From assembly GCA_025360985.1 (NCBI GenBank), contig JANYBA010000127.1:1-6750 (forward strand): a DNA stretch of 6,750 nucleotides. Direction: 5' to 3'. The notes under the pieces were generated by a model that ran no database searches, was not told the DNA's origin, and saw only the letters and a program-made list of their open reading frames with translations. How positions within the stretch are numbered: position 1 is the stretch's first letter; the number at the start of each line of letters is the position of its first letter. This DNA is from Gammaproteobacteria bacterium. GTDB taxonomy: Bacteria > Pseudomonadota > Gammaproteobacteria > Xanthomonadales > Xanthomonadaceae. Below, piece by piece: positions 1 through 6,181 of this stretch. The position numbers and the translations under genes were made by a program.

Positions 1-1236
1 GGTATCGACTTGGTGCAATCGTTCGACAGCGCCCGGGCAGTGACCCTCGCCTACGGCGCGCTGTGGCGCAACGAGACGTACAAGATCGGCGCCGGCGACC
101 CGGCTTCCACGGCCGTGGGCCCGACCGCCGCCTTTTTCGGCAATGGTTCCGACGGTTTCCAGGGCTTTTTCTCCGACTCGGTGGGCAGCTTCAAGGCCGA
201 CAGCTACTCGGCCTATGTCGACGTGGAAGGTGAAATGACCGACAAGTGGTCGGGCGCGGCCGCGGTACGCTACGAGAAAGCCGACGGATTCGACTCGGCG
301 GTCGTCTACAAGTTGTCCACGCGCTACGCTTTCACCGACACCTTTGCGATACGCGCCACCTACAACACCGGTTTCCGCACCCCGACACCGGGCCAGCAGT
401 TCACCTTGAACGTCACCACGACGGCCAATTCCAACGGCGACCTGGTCCCGAGCGGCACCTATCCGGTCAGCAATCCGGTGGCGGTGGCTTTGGGCGCGGT
501 GCCTCTTACCACGGAGAAGTCCAACAACTTCACCGTCGGTTTCGCCTGGGATCCGATGAGCAACGTGTCGGTCACGCTCGACTACTACTCGCTCAAGATC
601 AAGGACCGCATCGGCCTGATTCCCAAGACGGTGACGCAGGCGACCGTCGATATCCTCAACACGGCTGGCTATCCGAACGCGCAACTGCTGCTTGGCAGCG
701 CTGCCAACTTCTTCGGCAACGCTTTCGATTCCAAGGTCACCGGCGTCGACTTCGTGATCGATTCCCGCCACGATCTCGGCAACGGCACGCTCAACATCGA
801 CTTCCGCCACAACTACAACAAGCAGGATGTCAGTCACGTCAAGGCCGGCACCCTCAACCCCAGCAACGTCTTCGACCTCGAGCACCAGCAGCCGAAGAAC
901 CGCAGCACCCTGACCTTCGATTACAACCAGGGTCCGTTCAACGGCCTGCTGCGCTTCAATCGTTACGGCAGCTGGCAAACCACCGGCGGTCTGTTCAGCC
1001 CGGGCGATGCCTCCGACGTGTCGGATTACGGCAGCAAGATCCTGACCGACCTGGAGGCGACCTGGAAGTTCAACGACACCTTCAAGGTTTCCGTGGGTGC
1101 CGACAACGTATTCAACGTCCATCCGGACCTCGAACAAAATGGGACCTTGCGTTTCCTCGGCGTGAACTACGCGCTCACCTCGCCGTTCGGTTTCAACGGC
1201 GCATTCTGGTACGTGCGGCTGGCGGCGGATTTCTGA
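1..1236 (+). CDS. TonB-dependent receptor, C-terminal part (5' end outside window)
   Basis: This is the C-terminal 411 residues of an outer-membrane TonB-dependent receptor, a beta-barrel that imports a ligand such as a siderophore, sugar or peptide using energy passed on by TonB-ExbB-ExbD. The reading frame is open from base 1, so the signal peptide, TonB box and plug domain lie upstream. What is seen is barrel: alternating aromatic/polar strands, the family motif NTGFRTPTPGQQF (about residues 122-134 of the visible part), a late strand containing VGADNVFNV, and the ending WYVRLAADF with a terminal Phe, the usual outer-membrane barrel signal for BamA recognition. The TTG at position 10 is an internal codon, not a start. 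The gene is followed at once by a hairpin terminator and a convergent gene, so it ends its transcription unit. The substrate cannot be told. The family call is secure; the style resembles the many receptors of xanthomonads (inference). Confidence 0.93.
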   Translation, partial: GIDLVQSFDSARAVTLAYGALWRNETYKIGAGDPASTAVGPTAAFFGNGSDGFQGFFSDSVGSFKADSYSAYVDVEGEMTDKWSGAAAVRYEKADGFDSAVVYKLSTRYAFTDTFAIRATYNTGFRTPTPGQQFTLNVTTTANSNGDLVPSGTYPVSNPVAVALGAVPLTTEKSNNFTVGFAWDPMSNVSVTLDYYSLKIKDRIGLIPKTVTQATVDILNTAGYPNAQLLLGSAANFFGNAFDSKVTGVDFVIDSRHDLGNGTLNIDFRHNYNKQDVSHVKAGTLNPSNVFDLEHQQPKNRSTLTFDYNQGPFNGLLRFNRYGSWQTTGGLFSPGDASDVSDYGSKILTDLEATWKFNDTFKVSVGADNVFNVHPDLEQNGTLRFLGVNYALTSPFGFNGAFWYVRLAADF

Positions 1237-1257
1237 TCCGGTCCAGGCGTTTTCTGG

Positions 1258-1288
1258 AAAAGAACCCCGGGCTTGCCCGGGGTTTTTT
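1258..1288. terminator. Bidirectional Rho-independent terminator between convergent genes
   Basis: A perfect GC stem, CCCCGGGC (1265-1272) and GCCCGGGG (1275-1282), encloses a tiny TT centre (in practice a CTTG tetraloop). It is followed by six T (1283-1288) and preceded by AAAAGAA (1258-1264), so the same hairpin has a T-rich tail on either strand. It begins about 20 bp after the receptor stop and ends 6 bp before the stop of the minus-strand hemJ-like gene, which is where a shared terminator for two convergent genes belongs. The plus-strand T tract is the cleaner of the two; on the minus strand the tail reads TTCTTTT. Confidence 0.9.
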
Positions 1289-1293
1289 CTGGA

Positions 1294-1740
1294 TCAGAAT
1301 GGCTTCGCGAGCACGAGGTAGACGATCGCGACCAGCACCAGGACCGGCAGCTCGTTGATCCAGCGCAGCGATTTCGCGGAGGGCAAGGCGCCGCCCGCGG
1401 CAGTGCGTTTTAGCATCCGGCCGCAGGCGATGAAATACGCCAGCAACAGCGCGACCAGCGCGAGCTTGGCGTCGATCCAATGGCCCCCGGCAACCACGTT
1501 CGGCAACGCCGGCCACACCCGGAAGCCCTGCCAGAGCAACACGCCGAACGCCACCGCCAGGCCGAACATGTTGTGGCCGAACGCGTAGAGACGCTTGCCC
1601 ATCAGCAGCAAGCGCTCGCGCACGGCGGGGACGTCGCTCGCCTCGGCGATATTGACCAGGACGCGCGGCAGGTAGAACACGCAGGCCATCCAGGCAATGA
1701 CGAACACGATGTGCGCGGTCTTGATCCACAAATAGGCCAT
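1294..1740 (-). CDS. hemJ: HemJ-like protoporphyrinogen IX oxidase (CopD family membrane protein)
   Basis: A 148-residue integral membrane protein. HemJ proteins oxidise protoporphyrinogen IX to protoporphyrin IX, the penultimate step of heme synthesis, in the cytoplasmic membrane of bacteria lacking HemG or HemY. The sequence has about four hydrophobic segments and the family landmarks: KTAHIVF with His10 in the first segment, FYLPRVLV (22-29), GKRLYAF (48-54), HWIDAKLALVAL (87-98), ACGRMLKR (105-112), LRWINELPVL (125-134), and the ending AKPF seen in many proteobacterial 'CopD family' entries. Length fits the family (about 140-150). The ATG at 1740 is chosen because TGGAG lies 7 bp upstream and MAYLWIKTAHIV is the usual N-terminus; in-frame upstream starts add a non-membrane, non-conserved leader. 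It is a single gene, divergent from deaD and convergent with the receptor. The family is clear; the enzymatic role is inferred from family knowledge, since some members are only annotated as CopD-like. Confidence 0.82.
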   Translation of the reverse strand: MAYLWIKTAHIVFVIAWMACVFYLPRVLVNIAEASDVPAVRERLLLMGKRLYAFGHNMFGLAVAFGVLLWQGFRVWPALPNVVAGGHWIDAKLALVALLLAYFIACGRMLKRTAAGGALPSAKSLRWINELPVLVLVAIVYLVLAKPF

Positions 1741-1747
1741 GTTGAAA

Positions 1748-1752
1748 CTCCA
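1748..1752 (-). promoter_or_regulatory. Ribosome binding site of the hemJ-like gene
   Basis: Read on the minus strand, TGGAG is followed by 7 bases (TTTCAAC) and then the ATG at 1740. This Shine-Dalgarno match fixes the start at 1740 rather than at in-frame codons further upstream, which would overlap the 5' end of the divergent helicase gene. No convincing -10/-35 pair for this gene was found in the spacer. Confidence 0.7.
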
Positions 1753-1810
1753 GGATGTTGGCCAAAGCATGCCACGAAGCCCCGATCCGGCGGCCTTGGG
1801 GGCGAACGGG

Positions 1811-1816
1811 TAGAAT
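1811..1816 (+). promoter_or_regulatory. Probable sigma-70 -10 box for the helicase gene
   Basis: TAGAAT sits in the context GGGTAGAATACGC within the 133-bp divergent spacer. It matches the TATAAT consensus at five of six positions and stands out in GC-rich surroundings. Transcription would start near 1823, giving a leader of about 50 nt before the ATG at 1874. No good -35 element is found at the expected 16-18 bp spacing; the nearest TTGGGG (1796-1801) is only 9 bp away, so the -35 assignment is left open. The short leader contrasts with the long regulatory leader known for E. coli deaD. Confidence 0.5.
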
Positions 1817-1873
1817 ACGCACTCATTCCTTCCCGCCTGGCGATCCGCGCCCCTGGCGCACCCCGAGCCTTCC

Positions 1874-3787
1874 ATGACCTCCGACAAGGCGGCGTCCGCG
1901 CCTCCTGCCACCAATTTCCGCGACCTCGCCCTGTCCGAGCCGCTGCTCAAGACCCTGGCCGAAGTCGGCTACGAGTCGCCCTCTCCGATCCAGGCCGCGA
2001 TCATTCCGCTCGTGCTCGCCGGTCGCGACGTGCTCGGCCAGGCCCAGACCGGCACCGGCAAGACCGCCGCTTTCGCCTTGCCCTTGTTGCAGCGGCTGGA
2101 CCTGTCGAAGAGCAAGCCGCAGGTGCTGGTGCTGGCGCCGACGCGCGAACTGGCGATCCAGGTCGCCGAAGCCTTCCAGCGCTACGCCAGCCATATCCAG
2201 GGGTTCCAGGTCTTGCCGATCTACGGCGGCCAGAGCTACGGCCCGCAGTTGAGTGCGCTGCGCCGCGGCGTCCACGTGGTGGTCGGCACTCCCGGCCGCG
2301 TCATCGACCACCTCGACAAGGGCACGCTCGACCTGTCGCAGTTGTCGACGCTCGTCCTCGACGAGGCCGACGAGATGCTGCGCATGGGTTTCATCGACGA
2401 CGTCGAAGCCATCATCAAGAAGACCCCGGAAAACCGCCAGGTCGCGCTGTTCTCCGCGACCATGCCGACGGCGATCCGGCGCATCGCCCAGACCTACCTG
2501 AAAGACGCGGTCGAGATCCTGATCGAGGCCAAGACCCGCACCGCCGACAACATCCGCCAGCGCTTCTGGCAGGTCAGCGGCCTGCACAAGCTCGATGCCC
2601 TGACCCGCATCCTCGAGGCCGAACCCTTCGACGCGATGATCGTGTTTGCCCGCACCAAGCTCGCCACCGACGAACTGGCGCAGAAACTGCAGGCACGCGG
2701 CTTTTCCGCCGCCGCCATCAATGGCGACATCGTCCAGGCGCAACGCGAGCGCACCATCCAGCAGCTGAAGGACGGCAAGATCGACATCCTGGTCGCCACC
2801 GACGTCGCCGCCCGCGGACTCGATGTCGATCGGATCAGCCACGTGCTCAACTACGACGTGCCCTACGACACCGAAAGTTACGTACATCGGATTGGCCGCA
2901 CCGGCCGCGCCGGCCGCAGTGGCGAGGCGATCCTGTTCATCGCCCCGCGGGAACGGAATCTCCTGCGCGCGATCGAGCGGGCCACGCGCCAGCCGATCGA
3001 GCCAATGGAATTGCCGACGGTCGAGAAGATCAACGACGTGCGCATCGCCAAGTTCAAGCAGCAGATCAGCGATACCCTCGGCACCGGCAACCTCGACCCG
3101 TTCCAACGCCTGATCGAAGACTATGAGCAGGCGCACAACGTGCCGGCGATCGAGATCGCCGCCGCACTGGCCAAGATGGCGCGCGGCGACGTGCCGCTGC
3201 TGCTGGAAGCCCCGAAGCACGCACCGAGGCCGGCCTTCGAAAAGCCCGCGTTCGAGAAGCCGACATTCGAAAAGAAGCCGCGCGACTTCGATCGCCCGCC
3301 GCGCGCCGAACGGCCGGAGCGCCCCGCATTTCCCAAGAAGGAACGCTCGGCGCACAAGCCCGAGGCCGGTCTGGAAACGTTCCGCATCGAAGTCGGCTAC
3401 GACCACGGCGTCAAGCCGGGCAATATCGTCGGCGCGGTCGCCAACGAGGCCGGGCTCGAGAGCAAGAACATCGGCCGCATCGAGATCTTCGAGGACCATA
3501 GCCTGATCGACCTGCCCTCGGGCATGCCGGAAGACATCATGCGACACCTGAAGACGGTCTGGTGCGCGGGCCAGCAGCTGCGCATCACCCGCGATGGCGA
3601 CCCGCCGGACAATGCCGCGCGTAGCCCGAGCGGAAAGCCGTTCGCCGGCAAGAAGGCTTTCGGCGACAAGAAGCCCTTCGGCGACAAGCCGCCGTTCAAG
3701 CCCAAGCGCGATTTCCACGACAAGCCATTCGGCGCCGGCAAGCCGAAACCGAAGCCGCACCGCAAGGGTCCGCCGCGCGAGTCGTAA
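1874..3787 (+). CDS. deaD: DEAD-box ATP-dependent RNA helicase, DeaD/CsdA type
   Basis: A complete 637-residue cytoplasmic RNA helicase. DeaD/CsdA proteins use ATP to unwind short RNA duplexes in ribosome assembly, mRNA decay and translation, especially in the cold. All core motifs are present in order: Q motif (Phe15, SPIQ 37-40), motif I AQTGTGKT (57-64), PTRELA (89-94), GG (118-119), TPGR (139-142), DEAD (163-166), SAT (194-196), VFAR (257-260), ATDVAARGLDV (308-318) and HRIGRTGRAGR (338-348). After a linker, a DbpA-like RNA-binding domain spans about 502-575 (FRIEVGYDHGVKPGNIVGA, then LPSGMP), as in E. coli DeaD. Two low-complexity tracts are notable: three FEK units at 455-467, and a basic tail (588-632) with Phe every six residues. 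The length matches DeaD (about 630) and exceeds RhlE- or SrmB-type helicases. The ATG at 1874 has only a weak GAG 6 bp upstream, but the N-terminus aligns well with the family. The gene ends 18 bp before the DUF924 gene, with no terminator between. Confidence 0.93.
   Translation: MTSDKAASAPPATNFRDLALSEPLLKTLAEVGYESPSPIQAAIIPLVLAGRDVLGQAQTGTGKTAAFALPLLQRLDLSKSKPQVLVLAPTRELAIQVAEAFQRYASHIQGFQVLPIYGGQSYGPQLSALRRGVHVVVGTPGRVIDHLDKGTLDLSQLSTLVLDEADEMLRMGFIDDVEAIIKKTPENRQVALFSATMPTAIRRIAQTYLKDAVEILIEAKTRTADNIRQRFWQVSGLHKLDALTRILEAEPFDAMIVFARTKLATDELAQKLQARGFSAAAINGDIVQAQRERTIQQLKDGKIDILVATDVAARGLDVDRISHVLNYDVPYDTESYVHRIGRTGRAGRSGEAILFIAPRERNLLRAIERATRQPIEPMELPTVEKINDVRIAKFKQQISDTLGTGNLDPFQRLIEDYEQAHNVPAIEIAAALAKMARGDVPLLLEAPKHAPRPAFEKPAFEKPTFEKKPRDFDRPPRAERPERPAFPKKERSAHKPEAGLETFRIEVGYDHGVKPGNIVGAVANEAGLESKNIGRIEIFEDHSLIDLPSGMPEDIMRHLKTVWCAGQQLRITRDGDPPDNAARSPSGKPFAGKKAFGDKKPFGDKPPFKPKRDFHDKPFGAGKPKPKPHRKGPPRES
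3236..3280 (+). repeat. deaD: Three 15-bp direct repeats encoding FEK-Pro units in the helicase linker
   Basis: Three consecutive 15-bp units each begin TTCGA(A/G)AAG and encode Phe-Glu-Lys at helicase residues 455-457, 460-462 and 465-467, separated by PA, PT and then KP. They lie in the variable linker between the helicase core and the DbpA-like domain. E. coli DeaD has an Arg/Asp-rich stretch at the equivalent place. The near-identical codons suggest recent duplication by slippage (inference). Confidence 0.7.
3641..3730 (+). repeat. deaD: 18-bp periodic repeat encoding the Lys/Phe tail of the helicase
   Basis: Phe codons fall at helicase residues 590, 596, 602, 608, 614 and 619, giving an 18-bp period for most of the tract with units such as GKKAF, GDKKPF and GDKPPF. 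The tail is rich in Lys, Pro and Gly and is presumably disordered. It occupies the position of the GGERREGGR-like repeats at the end of E. coli DeaD, so it is probably an RNA-binding extension built from a different unit (inference). Confidence 0.7.
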
Positions 3788-3792
3788 TCTGT

Positions 3793-3798
3793 TTTAAT
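3793..3798 (+). promoter_or_regulatory. Possible -10 box immediately before the DUF924 gene
   Basis: In the 18-bp gap after the helicase stop, GTTTTAATTG contains TTTAAT, four of six matches to TATAAT, inside an AT-rich island bounded by GC-rich sequence. It ends 7 bp before the ATG at 3806, so transcription from it would begin at or next to the A of the ATG, giving a leaderless message. No Shine-Dalgarno sequence is visible in the gap, which agrees with that reading, but no -35 element can be recognised in the helicase coding end. Weak evidence; the alternative is plain read-through from deaD. Confidence 0.25.
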
Positions 3799-3805
3799 TG
3801 CGGCC

Positions 3806-4399
3806 ATGGCCCATGGCAAGCGCAAGACGAGTATCCCGACGCAAGCGGTCGACAACGAGCCCGACTGGGTCGACGCCGTCCTGCGATTCTGGTTCGAAGA
3901 ACTCTCGAAGTCCGACTGGTTTTCGAAACGCGCCGAGGTGGACGCGCAGATCCATGATCGCTTCCGCGGCCTGCACGAAGAGCTGGCGGCGAACCAGGGG
4001 CTGGACGCCGATGGGCCGCGCGCCTTGCTGGCCTGCGTCATCGTGCTGGACCAGTTTTCGCGTCACCTGTTCCGCGACGATCCACGCGCCTACGCCACCG
4101 ACGCCATCGCCCGCCAGCTCGCCAGTCATGCCATCGAACGCGGCTTCGACAAGTCGCTCGGCAAGGCGGAGCGGTCCTTCCTCTACCTCCCGTTCGAACA
4201 CAGCGAAAACAAGGCAGACCAGGCCCGCTCGCTCGAGTTGGCGCGGTCCATCCACAACGACCATGCGCTGCGCTTCGCGATCAGGCACAAGGAGATCATT
4301 GATCGATTCGGCCGGTTCCCGCACCGGAATGCCGTCCTGGGCCGGGCATCGACCGCCGAAGAAATCGAGTTCCTCGCCGATCCGGCGAATTCCTTCTGA
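3806..4399 (+). CDS. DUF924 family protein
   Basis: A 197-residue soluble protein of the DUF924 family, widespread in proteobacteria, predicted to be all-helical and TPR-like, and without an established function. Family landmarks are VLRFWFEELSKSDWF near residues 25-40, LDQFSRHLFRDDPRAY near 81-96, and ERSFLYLPFEHSE near 121-135, rich in conserved aromatic and charged residues. There is no signal peptide or membrane segment. Length is normal for the family (about 180-200). The ATG at 3806 is the only ordinary start after the helicase stop, which lies in the same frame 18 bp upstream; no Shine-Dalgarno sequence precedes it, so translation depends either on coupling to the helicase or on leaderless initiation. 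Its stop overlaps the next gene by one base (TGATG), indicating co-translation with the DJ-1/PfpI protein. Confidence 0.88.
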   Translation: MAHGKRKTSIPTQAVDNEPDWVDAVLRFWFEELSKSDWFSKRAEVDAQIHDRFRGLHEELAANQGLDADGPRALLACVIVLDQFSRHLFRDDPRAYATDAIARQLASHAIERGFDKSLGKAERSFLYLPFEHSENKADQARSLELARSIHNDHALRFAIRHKEIIDRFGRFPHRNAVLGRASTAEEIEFLADPANSF

Positions 4400-5154
4400 T
4401 GGCCACGGTCCTGATGCCGCTGCCGGCACGGGATTTCGATCCCACCGAAAGCGGCGTGCCCTGGAAGCTGCTGGGCGAACGCGGCCATCGCGTGCTATTC
4501 GCCACCCCGGACGGCGAGCCGGCGCAAGCCGATCCGCGCATGGTCGATGGCACCGGACTGGGACCACTCAAGCCCTTTCTCGCCGCCGACCGCAACGGCC
4601 GCGAAGCCCATGCCGCCATGGCGGCGAGCGCGGCGTTCCGCGCGCCGCTGCGCTACCTGCAGATCAACGCGAACGACTTCGATGGCTTGCTGCTTCCGGG
4701 CGGACACGCGCCGGGCATGCGCGAATACCTGGAATCGCACGTCCTGCACGGCGTCGTCAGCGCGATGTTCGACGCCAACAAACCGGTCGCAGCGATCTGC
4801 CACGGCGTCGTGCTGGTCGCGCGTTCGCTCGGCCGCCATGGCCTGTCGGTGTTGCACGGCCGCAGCACCACCTGCCTGCTGGCGCAACAGGAACTGCTGG
4901 CCTGGAGCCTGACCCGCGCCTGGCTGGGCGACTACTACCGCACCTACCCGCAGACCGTGCAGGCGGAAGTCACCGAAGCGCTCGCGTCGCCCGAGGATTT
5001 CGTCGCCGGACCGCTAGCACTGCTGCGCGATGCACCGAATCGGCTCGGCCCGGGCTTCGCGCTGCGCGACGGCAACTACGTCTCGGCGCGTTGGCCGGGC
5101 GATGCCCACCGGTTCGCCGAATCATTCTGCGCCCTGCTCGCCACGTCCCACTGA
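4399..5154 (+). CDS. DJ-1/PfpI family protein (type 1 glutamine amidotransferase-like fold)
   Basis: A 251-residue cytoplasmic protein of the DJ-1/PfpI superfamily, whose members include glyoxalase III/Hsp31-type chaperones, proteases and amidotransferase-like proteins. The nucleophile elbow is AICHG with Cys134 and His135, preceded by the LLLPGGHAPGM loop (98-107). Glu17 in DPTESGVPW is the acidic residue expected to contact the Cys. The C-terminal part, with YYRTYPQ (179-185) and DGNYVSARWPGDAH (224-237), resembles a longer Hsp31-like subgroup rather than short PfpI or YajL proteins, in line with its length. The ATG at 4399 overlaps the stop of the DUF924 gene by one base and has no Shine-Dalgarno match, so it is probably translated by re-initiation. 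A carbonyl-handling role (glyoxalase or deglycase) is plausible from family knowledge and from the reductase next door, but is not proven by sequence. Confidence 0.88.
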   Translation: MATVLMPLPARDFDPTESGVPWKLLGERGHRVLFATPDGEPAQADPRMVDGTGLGPLKPFLAADRNGREAHAAMAASAAFRAPLRYLQINANDFDGLLLPGGHAPGMREYLESHVLHGVVSAMFDANKPVAAICHGVVLVARSLGRHGLSVLHGRSTTCLLAQQELLAWSLTRAWLGDYYRTYPQTVQAEVTEALASPEDFVAGPLALLRDAPNRLGPGFALRDGNYVSARWPGDAHRFAESFCALLATSH

Positions 5155-5172
5155 TGCACCGTCGCAACCACC

Positions 5173-5176
5173 GGAG
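5173..5176 (+). promoter_or_regulatory. Ribosome binding site of the NADP-dependent oxidoreductase
   Basis: GGAG in the context CCGGAGATTCCCATG lies 6 bp before the ATG at 5183. It selects this start over an in-frame upstream codon at 5030 that would add 51 residues overlapping the DJ-1/PfpI gene. It is the clearest Shine-Dalgarno site in the four-gene cluster; the other three genes lack one. Confidence 0.75.
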
Positions 5177-5182
5177 ATTCCC

Positions 5183-6181
5183 ATGAGCCATCGCGCCCTG
5201 CACCTCGCCGCCCGCCCGGACGGGACTCCGAAAGACTCGGATTTCGAAATGCACGTGTCCGAATCGGCGGCGCTCGCCGAGGGCCAGATCCGGGTGGCGG
5301 TGAAATTCCTGTCGATCGACCCGGCCATGCGCGTGTGGATGAGCGAGCAGAAATCCTATTGGCCGCCGGTGGGCCTGGGCGAAGTGATGCGTTCGGCCGG
5401 CATCGGCGAGATCGTCGAATCCCGGAACGAAAAATTTCCGGTCGGCGCCTGGGTCAGCGGCATGACCGGCGCGCAGGACGAACTGGTCTCCGATGGCAAG
5501 GGCATGCAGCGCTTTGACGCCAGCCGACTGCCGCATCCCGGCTGGGCCTTGAGCGTATTCGGTGCCACCGGCCTGACGGCGTACTTTGGCTTGCTCGAGA
5601 TCGGCGCCGCCAAGGCCGGCGAAGTCGTGGTGATATCCGCGGCTTCCGGCGCGGTTGGTTCGGCCGCCGTGCAGATCGCGCGCAACCTCGGTTGCCGCGT
5701 CATTGGCATCGCTGGCGGCCCGCAGAAGTGCGCCTACGTGAAGGACGAGCTCGGCGCCGACGCCGTGATCGACTACAAGAACGAAAAAGTGTCGGAAAAA
5801 CTGCGCGGATATTGCCCGGACGGCATCGACGTCTATTTCGACAACGTCGGCGGCGAGATCCTCGACGCGGTGCTCAAGCGCCTGCGGCTGAAGGCGCGGA
5901 TCGTGCTTTGCGGCGGCATTTCCCAGTACAACGCCGGCAGCGACGTGCGCGGCCCGGTCAACTATCTGTCGCTGATTTCGGCGCGGGCGCGCATGGAAGG
6001 CTTCGTGATCATCGACTACCTGCACCGTAGCGCCGAGGCGTTGGCGGTGATGGCGCCATGGGCGCAGGCCGGCAAGCTCGGCTCAAAGCTGGACATCGTG
6101 CATGGCCTGGACCATTTCGCCGAAGCCCTGCGCCGGCTCTACGACGGCAAGAACTTCGGCAAGCAGTTGGTAAAGATCTGA
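5183..6181 (+). CDS. Zinc-independent NADP-dependent oxidoreductase (CurA / leukotriene B4 dehydrogenase type, MDR superfamily)
   Basis: A 332-residue medium-chain dehydrogenase/reductase of the group containing E. coli CurA and mammalian prostaglandin reductase/leukotriene B4 12-hydroxydehydrogenase. Members reduce the C=C bond of alpha,beta-unsaturated ketones and aldehydes with NADPH. The N-terminal catalytic domain carries LSIDPAMRVWM (43-53), typical of this subgroup. FGATGLTAYFGLLEIG (126-141) leads into the Rossmann nucleotide-binding loop SAASGAVGSAAVQIAR (152-167). VYFDNVGGEILDAVL (217-231) and the end GKNFGKQLVKI (322-332) are also hallmark segments. No zinc-binding Cys cluster is visible, as expected. 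Start at 5183 is supported by GGAG at 5173 and by the normal family length of about 330-345. It lies 28 bp after the DJ-1/PfpI gene and overlaps the next gene by 4 bp, so it is probably in an operon with both. The exact substrate is unknown. Confidence 0.92.
   Translation: MSHRALHLAARPDGTPKDSDFEMHVSESAALAEGQIRVAVKFLSIDPAMRVWMSEQKSYWPPVGLGEVMRSAGIGEIVESRNEKFPVGAWVSGMTGAQDELVSDGKGMQRFDASRLPHPGWALSVFGATGLTAYFGLLEIGAAKAGEVVVISAASGAVGSAAVQIARNLGCRVIGIAGGPQKCAYVKDELGADAVIDYKNEKVSEKLRGYCPDGIDVYFDNVGGEILDAVLKRLRLKARIVLCGGISQYNAGSDVRGPVNYLSLISARARMEGFVIIDYLHRSAEALAVMAPWAQAGKLGSKLDIVHGLDHFAEALRRLYDGKNFGKQLVKI

Noticed and set aside
10..12. TTG as the start of the receptor gene.
   Set aside because: The frame is open to base 1 and the visible protein lacks signal peptide and plug domain, so this is an internal codon of a truncated gene.
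246..1358. A 370-codon plus-strand frame overlapping the receptor gene.
   Set aside because: The receptor frame has clear barrel motifs; this one is Arg/Gln-rich and runs through the terminator into the convergent gene.
1796..1801. TTGGGG as the -35 element of the helicase promoter.
   Set aside because: It is only 9 bp from the -10 box, too close for a sigma-70 promoter.
1741..1950. A longer start for the hemJ-like gene reaching back to 1950 (218 residues).
   Set aside because: The added 70 residues are non-hydrophobic and unlike HemJ, overlap the 5' end of deaD and its probable promoter, and ignore the good ribosome binding site at 1748-1752.
1480..3126. A 548-codon plus-strand open frame overlapping the hemJ-like gene and the helicase.
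   Set aside because: It crosses two well-supported genes in another frame, is Arg/Pro/His-rich with no recognisable domain, and runs antisense through hemJ; a high-GC artefact.
1823..3760. A 645-codon open frame on the minus strand opposite the helicase gene.
   Set aside because: It mirrors the helicase codon by codon, is low-complexity (Leu/Arg/Asp/Val/Gly rich), shows no family motif, and is explained by the rarity of stop codons opposite GC3-biased coding sequence.
5030..5182. A longer start for the oxidoreductase at 5030 (383 residues).
   Set aside because: The extra 51 residues overlap the DJ-1/PfpI C-terminus in another frame, and GGAG at 5173 marks the ATG at 5183 as the start.
4970..6025. 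A 351-codon open frame on the minus strand across the DJ-1/PfpI and reductase genes.
   Set aside because: It lies opposite two strong family matches, has no start context, and has the His/Arg/Ala-rich composition typical of antisense frames here.
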